This document shows positions 1 to 7,981 of a stretch of DNA of 25,194 nucleotides, in pieces. The stretch covers positions 1 to 25,194 of the IMG/VR virus record IMGVR_UViG_3300026184_000045. One strand, given 5' to 3'. Below the pieces are notes generated by a model. It saw only the letters and a program-made list of their open reading frames with translations. It did not search any database and was not told where the DNA came from. Every line of letters begins with the position of its first letter. The stretch's first letter is position 1. Origin of the DNA: a virus. The position numbers and the translations under genes were made by a program.

Positions 1-1345
1 CCTTCGCGTTGGGCTGTGTGCCCGGCTGGCCATGCTCGCCGAACAGGGTCGCAGCATCCACGGCGCCATTGCCCTGGTTGCCGCCGCCTTCCTCCTTGAT
101 CTGCTCATGGGCTTTGCGGTGCAGGGCGCCGGCCAGAATGCCGCCCGATGCGGAGCCGATAATGCCGGCATCGGCCAGGCGCTTCATCTCGCCGGAGGTG
201 AACATGGCCTTGAGGCCCTGGGCCAGGGTCATGTCCTTGGTCATGATCCCTTTCTGGTAGCCGTCCTCAATGATCTGGTTGAGTATCTCTTGGATGCCCT
301 CTGCGCCCGCCGTCTTGAGCATCCGTTTCAGGCGTTTGCCGCCTTCCTTGGTGAGCACGCCCAGCGGGATATCCTCGGACAGACCCTCGGCCGCCGCGAA
401 TACCGTGGCATCCTGCGCCGACTCTATCGGCGAGCGCCCCATCTTGCGCGATTGGGCGTACTGGTCGCCGTAGACCTGCATCGACATGAGGGCCGCGCCC
501 ACCTCGGGATTTCGCAGCAGCGCGGCGGCCGTCATGGACGGCCCCATGTTCAGGGTCGAGTCCAGGATCGAGCCGAAGTAGTATTTTCTCGACCGGCCGT
601 TGGTCCGCGGCAGGTTGTGCTTGATATTCTCGACCGCCTGGTCGTACTGCTTCTTGGCCTGCGCCAGCTTTTTCTTTGAGAACTGCTTGGCGAACACCTT
701 GGGGAACAATGCTGCCTCGGCCACGGTCAGGGCATCGCCCGGGTTTAGCAGCGTGCTGCGAACGCCCTCGGACAGCGCCTTGGCCTTGTGCCCGGCGGCC
801 TGCAGGTAGTCGCCCTTTTGGCCGGCCTGGTCCGCCTTGGCAATGTCATCCATGATCCCCAATACCCGGTCAACGCCGCGCTTAGGTGCCTCTTGTCCAA
901 CGATCTTGAGTCCAGCCCATTGACGCTTGAAGTTGTCCGGCAGGTTCTGGATGGACTTTTTCAGGATGGTGGCGTAGCTGTCCTCGGGCTTATTGAACGA
1001 AGGATGGCGCAGTGCGAAGGCGGGCGGCGGAGATACATCGCCACCGACCGTGCTCTGCATGTTGTCCAGACCGCCATGATGGATGCCGCCCGGCGGCTGC
1101 GGGCCACTATCGGGCAATACCTGGATGCCCTGATCGGGCGAATGACCTTTTTCGCTAACGACTGGATCGTTGGCCCACGGGGCCGCCGACCCCCTGGTAG
1201 GGGTTGCATCCGTTGGCAGCTCCCACGGGGCGCGCTGCTGCGCGGGAGCCGTCTGCTGCGCGGCGGGCGCCGGCGCTGGCGACGCTGTTTTGGTGGGTTT
1301 GTTCTCGGTCTTGGCTTCCGGGTCTTTGTCCCACCAGTTGCTCAT
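1..1345 (-). CDS. Large internal virion/ejection protein, 3' end beyond window
   Basis: The frame stays open from an ATG at 1345 to the left edge, about 448 codons, so the gene is partial at its C-terminus. The start overlaps the previous stop as ATGA, which indicates translational coupling. The protein opens MSNWWDKDPEAK and is followed by about 90 Pro/Ala/Gln-rich, probably disordered residues. It then becomes helical, with Lys/Gln-rich segments such as KKKLAQAKKQYDQAVENIK. Near the visible end are small-residue hydrophobic segments (AGIIGSASGGILAGAL) that could contact a membrane. A segment like GAEGIQEILNQIIEDGYQKG resembles stretches common in very large podovirus ejection proteins. Position after two other ejection candidates supports a DNA-delivery role. 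A lytic transglycosylase or other enzyme domain could lie outside the window. Function is inferred from context and composition. Confidence 0.75.
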   Translation of the reverse strand, partial: MSNWWDKDPEAKTENKPTKTASPAPAPAAQQTAPAQQRAPWELPTDATPTRGSAAPWANDPVVSEKGHSPDQGIQVLPDSGPQPPGGIHHGGLDNMQSTVGGDVSPPPAFALRHPSFNKPEDSYATILKKSIQNLPDNFKRQWAGLKIVGQEAPKRGVDRVLGIMDDIAKADQAGQKGDYLQAAGHKAKALSEGVRSTLLNPGDALTVAEAALFPKVFAKQFSKKKLAQAKKQYDQAVENIKHNLPRTNGRSRKYYFGSILDSTLNMGPSMTAAALLRNPEVGAALMSMQVYGDQYAQSRKMGRSPIESAQDATVFAAAEGLSEDIPLGVLTKEGGKRLKRMLKTAGAEGIQEILNQIIEDGYQKGIMTKDMTLAQGLKAMFTSGEMKRLADAGIIGSASGGILAGALHRKAHEQIKEEGGGNQGNGAVDAATLFGEHGQPGTQPNAK

Positions 1346-2559
1346 TGCTTCACTCTCGTCTTGCCGTCAGGGGCGATGTAATACGTCCCGCTCGGCAGAC
1401 GATCATAGGCGGCCTTGTCGGACACCTGGACCGGGTTGTCGGCGCTGTCGCCGGGCTGTCCTGCGCCCGCGCCCGCCTGGCGGTTCATCGTAGCCTGCCC
1501 GGCCCCGGTCGGGCCGGCAACGCCAGAATTGCCGCTCTTGTCCATTATCCCCGGCCCTGCGCCCTGCCCCGCGGAGCTCTCCGGCAGGTACTTCGCGGCC
1601 GCGCGCTCGACCGTGGACTTCATGTAAGCCATGGCGTTGGCCAGGCCCTGGTCATGGATCTCCTTGGCGCGCTGCTTTATCCACTCATCCTTGCTGCCGG
1701 CCTTGCCCCAATCCGATGCGTTATCGCCCAGCATACCGCCGGTCATGGTGGAGTCTCGCTTATCGGCCTCCTCCTTGGCCTGCTTCATGGCCTCCGACTC
1801 GGGTACCAGCATCTTGCGCATTTGCGAGCCAATGGCCCGATAGTCGCCAGGGGCCAGCAGTCCGGGGTACTGATTCTCGTAGTGCTGCGCCTGGTCGGAC
1901 AGGGTTTGATAGTCGCCAATCACCTCCGGGCCGACGATCAGCTGGCCCGTCGGGCTCTTGGTGGCGCCCAGGCCGGTGGCAATCTGATCGTCGATCTGCT
2001 GATAGGCGCGCTGCTTGTTGTACTTGGACAGATTCGTGCCCCACGGAGTCTTGCTCGAACTCCCGCCGTCGTTGTGGTAGAGCACCTTGCCGTCGCCGCC
2101 CACCAGGGTTGCGTCCTTGCCCACAGTCTGCGGCTTGCTGTTGGCCAGGCGCTGCTTCTCGCGCAGCATTTCCACCTGCTTCATGGTTTTGGGGTCCAGG
2201 AACGAGGATGCGTAGATGCCGAGCTCATCGGGGTTCTTGAAGTGCTTGGTGTGCTTGCCGTCGGTGACCGAGACCCCGCCGTTGGGCCCCGGCACCGCCT
2301 TGAGATCCTCGCCCAGGTAGCTACCCATGAAGTCGGCAATGTGCTGTGGGTCGCCGCTCATGTGATAGAGCGCCACGGCATGGTTCAGCTTCTTCTCGTT
2401 GGCCTGCTGCATGGCGGCCAGGTCATGTGCGCCCTTTTTCCACTGGAACGCCTGCTCCTGGTGCTGGCGCTGCTGGTCAACATACTCATCCTGCTTGGCC
2501 TGGCGAGACCCCTTGATCCCGCCGGCCAGGCCGGCCGCAAACATATCTGCCTGTCCCAT
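1342..2559 (-). CDS. Putative internal virion/ejection protein (405 aa)
   Basis: Start ATG at 2559 (MGQADMFAAGLAGG) was chosen because AAGGAGG lies 5 nt upstream; the frame is open further upstream but there is no comparable ribosome binding site. The N-terminus is Gly/Ala-rich and amphipathic, followed by a long Gln/Lys-rich helix (about residues 20-60). The middle is charged and helical, and there is a Gly/Ala/Pro/Gln-rich linker around 320-375. The last 30 residues form a compact motif (YDRLPSGTYYIAPDGKTRVK) that I recognise as a recurring C-terminal element in phage internal or structural proteins. It begins 10 nt after the stop of the upstream ejection candidate and overlaps the next gene by 4 nt. 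Role in DNA ejection is inferred from family resemblance and position; no enzymatic motif is visible. Confidence 0.75.
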   Translation of the reverse strand: MGQADMFAAGLAGGIKGSRQAKQDEYVDQQRQHQEQAFQWKKGAHDLAAMQQANEKKLNHAVALYHMSGDPQHIADFMGSYLGEDLKAVPGPNGGVSVTDGKHTKHFKNPDELGIYASSFLDPKTMKQVEMLREKQRLANSKPQTVGKDATLVGGDGKVLYHNDGGSSSKTPWGTNLSKYNKQRAYQQIDDQIATGLGATKSPTGQLIVGPEVIGDYQTLSDQAQHYENQYPGLLAPGDYRAIGSQMRKMLVPESEAMKQAKEEADKRDSTMTGGMLGDNASDWGKAGSKDEWIKQRAKEIHDQGLANAMAYMKSTVERAAAKYLPESSAGQGAGPGIMDKSGNSGVAGPTGAGQATMNRQAGAGAGQPGDSADNPVQVSDKAAYDRLPSGTYYIAPDGKTRVKQ

Positions 2560-2569
2560 GATCGCCTCC

Positions 2570-4018
2570 TTAACCGTAGATGCCGCCGGCCGGGCTGGGC
2601 GCGGGGCGAACCGGCGAGCGCCCGTTGCCAGGGGGCACGCCGTTGGTCTGCTCGACCATCTTGTCGATGTGTTTGGTACCCAAGGCCTCGACCGTGCGCT
2701 TGGGCAAGACGTACTCGCCGTTGGTGAAATGCGCCGGCTGGGCATTGCCGTCCTTGTCGACCACCACGCCGGTCACGGCATCATTCCCCTCCGGCCCGTG
2801 AATCATGCCATGCGCCCCGTCGGCATCGACCTCGCCGGCCCACTGGCCCGGGGCATACTCGCCGTGGCCCATGATGCCGCCCTTGGCGTAGTGTTGGCCC
2901 TGCTGATGGCGGCCCTGGTCGCCATTGTCGTTCGGGTCGCGCCCGGCCATGATGTTGGCCATCATGCGTCGCTGTCGGTCGTAGTGGCTTTCGACATCCT
3001 TGGCGGCGTGCTCGGCCATGCCGGTGCCCAGGCTGGGCCGGTTCTCCGCCTGCTCCTCGCTCGCGTTGTCGCTGGGCTCGTTCTTCTCCTCCGTGTCGAC
3101 CTTTCCACCCGTGGAGTAGTGCATCCCGTTGGCGTCGGTCATGTCGGGCCAGCCGTGGCGGCTGACCCAGGATCGCACGGGTTTTGGGATAGGGTGCCCG
3201 CGGTCGGCCACCGACCGCCAGTGCATGGGCGACATCTCGAACGGCCACTTCTCGCCCGGCGCGGCGCCGGTGCCGGCCGCCGCCTGGGATGCCTGCGCGG
3301 CCGGACCCTGGTCGCCATCGCCCATGATTCCGCCAGTGGCGTACTTCGGCGTACTCGAGCCGGTGTCGTTGGTATTGTTCTTGTTGTAGTTGTCGATACC
3401 CTTTTGGACAACATACCCAAAACCCTGGCCAATATTACCGGCGGAGCGCAAGTTGTTTTGGTGAATATTTGAGTAGATCCCGCCGGCTGTGGCCCCGGTT
3501 GAGGCGGAGCCCGTGAGCAGATTGTTGGACATGGCCCGGTCCTGCTGGCCCATGCCCAACAGCTGCATCTGCCGGCTGGTCTGGAGATCGTTGCGGTCTT
3601 GCACGCGCTTCGTCTCACGCTCGCGCGCCAGGGTCTGGCCGGCCGCATCGGCCGCCGCCCGCTTGATCTGCATGTTGCGCTCCATGGCCTGTGCCGCGTC
3701 GCCGCTGGGATCACGGATGCCATAGCGGCCCATGTTGCGCTCGGCCTGCTGGCGTGCGTTGTCAAAGGCATTTTGGACATCGACATGCGCCATGCGCGCC
3801 ACCTGCTCATAGCGCGGCGTCGTGCCCTCAAATGTTGAGTCAATCACATGCCGTCGTAGCGGCTGGTAGGTGTTCTGCCAGTCGTTCCACAGCTGCGTCG
3901 CTCGCTGTCGCTGCTCGCCGGACAGGCCGGCCAGCGCATCCGCCTGGCCGGAGGCCTTGCCTCCCGCGCTGTCGTTCTGCATGGCCGAAATCGCGCCGCC
4001 GATAATTGCGCCCCACAT
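2570..4018 (-). CDS. Putative ejection/injection protein with YxxGG repeats (482 aa)
   Basis: ATG at 4018 has GAGG about 7 nt upstream. The first 12 residues (MWGAIIGGAISA) form a Gly/Ala hydrophobic segment typical of podovirus ejection proteins. Residues 30-165 are helical and Gln/Arg-rich. From 220 on the sequence is Gly/Asp/Gln-rich, with three spaced motifs: YATGGIMG (226), YSTGGK (301) and YAKGGIMG (377). The C-terminal part contains FTNGEYVLPKRTVEALG (431-447), a motif like the GE(F/Y)V(I/L)P...LG element seen in many phage structural or ejection proteins. Neighbours on both sides are structural. Role as an internal virion protein is inferred. No catalytic domain is recognised. Confidence 0.75.
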   Translation of the reverse strand: MWGAIIGGAISAMQNDSAGGKASGQADALAGLSGEQRQRATQLWNDWQNTYQPLRRHVIDSTFEGTTPRYEQVARMAHVDVQNAFDNARQQAERNMGRYGIRDPSGDAAQAMERNMQIKRAAADAAGQTLARERETKRVQDRNDLQTSRQMQLLGMGQQDRAMSNNLLTGSASTGATAGGIYSNIHQNNLRSAGNIGQGFGYVVQKGIDNYNKNNTNDTGSSTPKYATGGIMGDGDQGPAAQASQAAAGTGAAPGEKWPFEMSPMHWRSVADRGHPIPKPVRSWVSRHGWPDMTDANGMHYSTGGKVDTEEKNEPSDNASEEQAENRPSLGTGMAEHAAKDVESHYDRQRRMMANIMAGRDPNDNGDQGRHQQGQHYAKGGIMGHGEYAPGQWAGEVDADGAHGMIHGPEGNDAVTGVVVDKDGNAQPAHFTNGEYVLPKRTVEALGTKHIDKMVEQTNGVPPGNGRSPVRPAPSPAGGIYG

Positions 4019-4030
4019 GGCTCTACCTCG

Positions 4031-4246
4031 CTAGTCGAGTTTCGATAAGTCCGCTTCGGTGATAAGGCCCAACGTGATCAGGTCGCTGACCAGTACATAT
4101 TGGCGCTTCTTGCGGGTCGTGGCATCGCCCGCCCGTTGCCCCTCCCGCGTATCCAGTATCTCCTTGACGGACTCCATGACCTGCCGGGTATTGGTATCGA
4201 GGCCGCCCGTGCTGGGAATCGACGGCACATCGCGCTGATTTCTCAT
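4031..4246 (-). CDS. Small phage protein of unknown function (71 aa)
   Basis: Starts at ATG 4246, overlapping the stop of the 609-aa gene by 4 nt (ATGA), and ends 12 nt before the next start, so it belongs to the same transcript. It is charged and probably mostly helical, with a C-terminal segment SDLITLGLITEADLSKL. Small proteins ending in a [LV]-x-x-GLIT-x-xDL-type segment occur in structural regions of many phages, but I do not know a function. It could be a minor virion component or an assembly factor. Confidence 0.7.
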   Translation of the reverse strand: MRNQRDVPSIPSTGGLDTNTRQVMESVKEILDTREGQRAGDATTRKKRQYVLVSDLITLGLITEADLSKLD

Positions 4247-6072
4247 TGTGCCATCTCCTCCAGCGACGTTGCGACTCGAATTTCCTCAACCTCACAGTTA
4301 GCCGCTACCTCCACTTCAGTCGCCCTGACCAGCCGCTCCGCGACCAGCGGGCAGGGCTCGCTGTCGGGAACCTGCAGCGTATCGATCAGGTCGCCATCCT
4401 CGTACAGGCTGACCACCACGGACGACGGGCCGCCCGCCTGTACGGCATTGGGGACGGCCTGTAGGTCGTCGCCGTTGATCGGCCGCTCATTGATCGCCTT
4501 TTCGTTGATGGCCCCGCCGACCAGGCCGTTGGCAATGGCCGTGCCGTTCTCGGCAATAATCCGCGTGCGGTCGGCGTTCAGGGCGACCAGCTCGGCGTCC
4601 GTCAGGCCCGCGCTGTAGCTGGCGATCACTTTGATGTAGGCCCAATTTAGCTCGTCCATGCTCAAAAATTCCTTCGAGCGCCAGGTGGCGGTCATGTTGC
4701 CGACGCCAGCATTGAACTGGCGGATCTCGTTCTGAGCTACGTCCTTGTTGAAGATCGCGTAAAAAAGTCCGTTTCCGGTCTGGTCGACGTGCAGGGCATC
4801 GGCGCAGAAATCGAGCTCGGCAATACCGACCTGGTTATTGTTCGGGTCAAATATGATTGCGCCCCCGATGCTGACGTTGTTCTGCGTGCCCGTCTGGTAG
4901 AAGCAGACATAGAGACCGTTCCAGTTGATGGCGCGCATGGTGTCTGGATTCAGCGAGGCCCACTGATTCGGCGTAAACAGGTCCGATGTGACCAGGCGCG
5001 ATCCGTTGACACCGACATAGAACAGTCCGTTGGACGAGGGGTACATCACAAAGGTATCGAAACTGACGATGCCCCGTGCCGACATGCAGGGCTGGGACTC
5101 GTTGATGGGGATGGTGTCGCGCGAGTCCGGGCGGACGCCAACAATGCGATAGGGGATCGTTGACGTGCAGGCCACGATGGTCGTGTCGTAGTTGCCGATC
5201 CCGACGATAGTGGACTGGATAGGGTAGCGGTTGGCCAGGGGCCATGCCCCCGGCTGATACTGCTCGCATAGGCAGACCTGGTTGCCCGACACCCCTGCCA
5301 TGCCGCCATTGGGAAGCTCGATCAGGCCGAACAGATCCGTGGGCGGCTGCCACCAGGTCGAGCTCGGCAGGACTTCCCCAAGGTTCGCGGCCGCCACATT
5401 GTCCGTGTAGCTCGTCGTGCCCACCGTGATCTGATGGACAAACTCGTAGGAGGCCCCCGACGATCCCACCACGGTCCGGTAGATGTTGACGTAGGCGATG
5501 TTGTAGCCGTTCGGTGCCGCATCGAAGGTATCCACCGTCACGGTCTGTCCGGCCTCCACCGTGCTGGCCGTCGTCGTCGCCGGGCTGGGCGGACCCTCCT
5601 CGCCCCAACCGTTGACCCAGGTGTACAGGTAGGCGCGGGTCTCCGGGCTGCCCCCGCCCGAGGCACCGTTGATGGTCAGGTTGGGCCCGTTGGTGGGGGC
5701 CGGGACACCGACGAAATAGCTGCTCTCCGGGTACGGGCCGCCGCCGCCGAGATCGGCCAGCGTGTTGTCGGTCACCTTGGGCTGGCCGTCCCCTGTGTAG
5801 TAGGTGCGCTCCGTGGTATCGCCGGCAATCGGCCCGCGCACGATGCTCCAGCGGGCCGTCGACGCAAACCACAGCGATCCACCGAACAGGTAGATGGTTT
5901 TCAGGGCCGAGGAGCCGCCGGGGCGCGCTTCGTACTGCGGGTTTCGCCAGGGCCGAACGAGCCCCCCGCCCAACTGGCAATTCTTAGCCTGCTGGGCGAA
6001 GTTGCTGGGCAGGCGCGACTTGGAGATATTCGGCGCGATGCCCGCCATGCCGGTGATTGTGATTCTCGCCAC
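4243..6072 (-). CDS. Putative tail nozzle/hub protein (609 aa)
   Basis: I chose GTG at 6072 because AAGGGG lies 6 nt upstream, it sits one base after the Rz1 stop, and the sequence upstream of it in this frame is Arg-rich shadow of Rz/Rz1. The in-frame ATG at 6048 has a poorer binding site. The protein is beta-rich, with many Gly/Thr/Asn/aromatic residues and fibronectin-like stretches (AYLYTWVNGWGEEGPPSPA, then TVDTFDAAPNGYNIAYVNIYR). Later segments (SFDTFVMYPSSNGLFYVG; GLFYAIFNKD) repeat a strand-turn pattern that suggests a propeller. Near the C-terminus is an INE/ING repeat (INEKAINERPING). Size and position beside ejection proteins fit a tail nozzle or stabilisation protein that closes the portal channel (role of T7 gp12 or P22 gp10). 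The fold assignment is inference. Confidence 0.7.
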   Translation of the reverse strand: MARITITGMAGIAPNISKSRLPSNFAQQAKNCQLGGGLVRPWRNPQYEARPGGSSALKTIYLFGGSLWFASTARWSIVRGPIAGDTTERTYYTGDGQPKVTDNTLADLGGGGPYPESSYFVGVPAPTNGPNLTINGASGGGSPETRAYLYTWVNGWGEEGPPSPATTTASTVEAGQTVTVDTFDAAPNGYNIAYVNIYRTVVGSSGASYEFVHQITVGTTSYTDNVAAANLGEVLPSSTWWQPPTDLFGLIELPNGGMAGVSGNQVCLCEQYQPGAWPLANRYPIQSTIVGIGNYDTTIVACTSTIPYRIVGVRPDSRDTIPINESQPCMSARGIVSFDTFVMYPSSNGLFYVGVNGSRLVTSDLFTPNQWASLNPDTMRAINWNGLYVCFYQTGTQNNVSIGGAIIFDPNNNQVGIAELDFCADALHVDQTGNGLFYAIFNKDVAQNEIRQFNAGVGNMTATWRSKEFLSMDELNWAYIKVIASYSAGLTDAELVALNADRTRIIAENGTAIANGLVGGAINEKAINERPINGDDLQAVPNAVQAGGPSSVVVSLYEDGDLIDTLQVPDSEPCPLVAERLVRATEVEVAANCEVEEIRVATSLEEMAQ

Positions 6073-6073
6073 C

Positions 6074-6340
6074 TCAATCCCCTTGCAGCTGGTCCCGGAT
6101 GAACGCCTTATCGGCGTTGCAGGCTTTGAGCCCGCTACGAAGTGCCTTGGTGTAGCCCCACAGATGATCGTCGCTGACTCCCTGGGGCAGCGGTACCGGC
6201 GTCGGCGCCGTGACCTGGGCCGGGACACTCGGGCAGGACTGAGGCGCCGGGGGCGGCATCGGCCGCGGCGAACTGGCACAGCCGGCCAATGATGTAATCA
6301 GGCAGGCGAGTATCGCCCCACTGCTTGAGTTGCGCATCAT
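6074..6340 (-). CDS. Rz1: Rz1-like outer-membrane lipoprotein spanin (o-spanin)
   Basis: The 88-aa frame is nested largely inside the 3' half of the Rz gene in another frame, the classic Rz/Rz1 arrangement. Residues 9-21 form a short hydrophobic signal ending in a lipobox, LAGC, with Cys21 as the predicted lipidated residue. It is followed by a Pro-rich stretch (PRPMPPPAPQ and TPVPLPQ) typical of Rz1. AAGGAG lies 7 nt upstream of the first ATG; a second ATG follows immediately. The lipoprotein would sit in the outer membrane and bind Rz across the periplasm, fusing the two membranes in the last step of lysis. The C-terminus is longer than the minimal lambda Rz1 and continues past the end of Rz. 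Confidence 0.85.
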   Translation of the reverse strand: MMRNSSSGAILACLITSLAGCASSPRPMPPPAPQSCPSVPAQVTAPTPVPLPQGVSDDHLWGYTKALRSGLKACNADKAFIRDQLQGD

Positions 6341-6659
6341 GCTGCTTCTCCTTCTCGTAGGCGCGGCGCTGAGCCTCCAGGCGGGCGCTCATGGCGGCCA
6401 GGCGCTGCTGGCGCTGGGCCAGCTTGGCGAAGGCCTCACGGGCCTTCTCACGCTGCTTGTGGGCCTCCTCCTTCCAGGCCTTAGCCGAAGCGTTGGCCGT
6501 CTGGATATCCGCCTGGGCGGACTTGAGCGCCGCCTGCGCGCTGGCCACGGCGCTGGCATCCCCGCTGTGCTGCCACCACAGCCACCCCAGCCCCACGCCA
6601 GAGGCCAGCAGCAGCCCCAGGAGGACGCGCGGGCCGAAGATGCGGGCCAGGAAGCCCAT
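6135..6659 (-). CDS. Rz: Rz-like inner-membrane spanin (i-spanin)
   Basis: ATG at 6659 was preferred because GGGAG lies 8 nt upstream and the codon overlaps the holin-like stop by one base (TGATG); an earlier in-frame ATG at 6665 is too close to the binding site. Residues about 9-30 form one N-terminal membrane segment (VLLGLLLASGVGLGWLWW). After it comes a long Ala/Gln/Lys/Glu coiled coil (about residues 35-115), the periplasmic part expected of Rz. The C-terminal 40 residues are Gly/Ala/Pro-rich and share their DNA with the start of Rz1. The protein partners Rz1 to disrupt the outer membrane at lysis. Topology, coiled coil and nested Rz1 make the call strong even though spanin sequences diverge quickly. 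Confidence 0.85.
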   Translation of the reverse strand: MGFLARIFGPRVLLGLLLASGVGLGWLWWQHSGDASAVASAQAALKSAQADIQTANASAKAWKEEAHKQREKAREAFAKLAQRQQRLAAMSARLEAQRRAYEKEKQHDAQLKQWGDTRLPDYIIGRLCQFAAADAAPGASVLPECPGPGHGADAGTAAPGSQRRSSVGLHQGTS

Positions 6660-7060
6660 CAGCATTTCTCCCTGTCAGCGTACTGCTCGCCGCGCAGCAC
6701 GGGGCCCAGCCATGGCGCCAGGGACCGCAGGGGCGGGGCGTGAGCCATCCCGAGCAGGACATGGAACAAGGCGATGGACGAGGGCCCGGCCAGCATCCCG
6801 GCGACATACCAGTGCATGGACAGGGCCCCGTCCTGCCAGACGAAGAAGGCCGACACGAACCCGGCGGCGATGGCGATGAGCCTCACATAGGCCGTTTTCT
6901 GTCGCCTCTTGGAGACCAGCGCGTAGTAGAAGGCCTTGAGGATATAGGTCTCGGCAAAGGTCACGAGGATGGTCAGAATCAGCACCTTCCACTCGCCCTT
7001 GGTCAGCAGGCCGCCGATCAGGCTGGCCCACCAGTTGGGATTGCTCACGTCTACGGCCAT
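6659..7060 (-). CDS. Holin-like membrane protein (133 aa)
   Basis: ATG at 7060 has GGGAG upstream at proper spacing and lies inside the last codons of the DUF5675 gene (10-nt overlap). Three hydrophobic segments are visible: about residues 24-44 (VLILTILVTFAETYILKAF), 59-75 (VRLIAIAAGFVSAFFVW) and 84-105. There is a charged KRRQK loop between the first two and a polar C-terminus. Direct position before Rz/Rz1 in an overlapping unit suggests a holin or other inner-membrane lysis factor. No specific holin family is recognised, and a pinholin, antiholin or unrelated membrane protein is possible. The amino terminus contains a Trp-rich amphipathic stretch (PNWWASLIGGLL). Confidence 0.6.
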   Translation of the reverse strand: MAVDVSNPNWWASLIGGLLTKGEWKVLILTILVTFAETYILKAFYYALVSKRRQKTAYVRLIAIAAGFVSAFFVWQDGALSMHWYVAGMLAGPSSIALFHVLLGMAHAPPLRSLAPWLGPVLRGEQYADREKC

Positions 7061-7554
7061 TGGGGTGCTCCCTGGTAGCGGACGGAGAACTGGCCGCCCT
7101 GATAATCTTCCAGCGCCCGCAGCAGCGTCACCATGGCCCCGCCGCTGGTCAGGACTGCGTGATCACATCGGTTTTTACTATCGTTCCACGTGGAACCAAT
7201 GCGCATACCTATCGCAAAACAACCCTCCACATCGTCAGGGAAATTGGCGACATGGCACAGGATGCCCCACCGCGCGCCGTACTTGTCCCCGTCGGCCTTG
7301 GTTTTCCATATCCGCTGCCCCGGCGGCTTGGTCGTGTCGTCCTGGTTATGAATGATGATCACATGATCACCGCTCGGCCGGGTCCAATGCTCCCACTGGT
7401 ATTCGCCCGCCGGGATGCAGCTGATATTGGATTGGTTGTCCTTCCAGGGCCGCTCCAGGGTCACCAGGGACAGATCTTCCGGGCCCATCAGGTGCCCGAA
7501 GGTCACGTCAGGCAGGTTGGCGCAGCGGTCGACCAGCAGATCAGTGGTTTGCAT
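7051..7554 (-). CDS. DUF5675 family protein, possible lysis-associated factor
   Basis: The 167-aa product matches my memory of the DUF5675 family over most of its length: LERPWKDNQSNISCIPAGEY (33-52), IIIHN (66-70), and a central ARWGILCHVANFPDDVEGCFA block (94-114) with conserved-looking His101 and Cys112. The biochemical function of the family is not established to my knowledge. The gene overlaps the neighbours on both sides (14 nt upstream, 10 nt downstream) and sits immediately before a holin-like gene and Rz/Rz1. No lysozyme, amidase or transglycosylase is present in the window, so a wall-directed role is an attractive inference, not a demonstrated one. AAGGAG lies about 10 nt before the ATG. 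Confidence 0.75.
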   Translation of the reverse strand: MQTTDLLVDRCANLPDVTFGHLMGPEDLSLVTLERPWKDNQSNISCIPAGEYQWEHWTRPSGDHVIIIHNQDDTTKPPGQRIWKTKADGDKYGARWGILCHVANFPDDVEGCFAIGMRIGSTWNDSKNRCDHAVLTSGGAMVTLLRALEDYQGGQFSVRYQGAPQWP

Positions 7555-7972
7555 GATACGTCGGCTCCTTCTTCTCGAACTGCTCCAGGCGGCGCTCGAG
7601 ATTGTTCATGCGCTGCCCTTCGATGGTGACCCGGTCATGGATGGTCTCCTCCCAGGGATTGCCGTGCGCCAGAAGGTAACCAAGAATCCCAAGCAGCAGC
7701 ATGATTATGGCCGCGGCGAGTACCAACAAGCGGCGTGATATCCAGCGGTCCGTCGCATTGACCCGCTTATGTAGGGACGCCGCCACGGCGTTGATATTCT
7801 TGTTGTGCTCGTCAATCCGGTCATGCACGCGCTGGAACCCCTTACTGATATCATTTCTCAGGGCTTTTACATCATCGTGCGCGAACTCCTCACGCGCATT
7901 GCACTGCCTGATATGTTCCTCGATCAGGCGCCTTGCCACCGGATCGTGAACCGCCACCTGCTCGCTAGACAT
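7541..7972 (-). CDS. Single-span membrane protein with coiled coils (143 aa)
   Basis: ATG at 7972 has AGGG 7 nt upstream. The first 80 residues are charged and helical (DDVKALRNDISKGFQRVHDR), a single membrane segment spans about residues 82-102 (LLVLAAAIIMLLLGILGYLL) with an Arg-Arg pair on its N-terminal side, and the rest is a second charged helix (IEGQRMNNLERRLEQFEKK). By the positive-inside rule the N-terminus should face the cytoplasm. It heads the lysis-like group and overlaps the DUF5675 gene by 14 nt. It could be a holin accessory or regulator, but the family is not recognised. Similar one-span coiled-coil proteins are common next to phage lysis genes. Confidence 0.7.
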   Translation of the reverse strand: MSSEQVAVHDPVARRLIEEHIRQCNAREEFAHDDVKALRNDISKGFQRVHDRIDEHNKNINAVAASLHKRVNATDRWISRRLLVLAAAIIMLLLGILGYLLAHGNPWEETIHDRVTIEGQRMNNLERRLEQFEKKEPTYHANH

Positions 7973-7981
7973 ATTCTCGCC

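Noticed and set aside
1204-2727. A 507-codon open frame on the + strand opposite the 405-aa gene
   Set aside because: It is antisense to a coherent minus-strand gene with a ribosome binding site. Its protein is Leu/Gly/Arg/Ala-rich with no recognisable domains, as expected from a GC-rich shadow frame.
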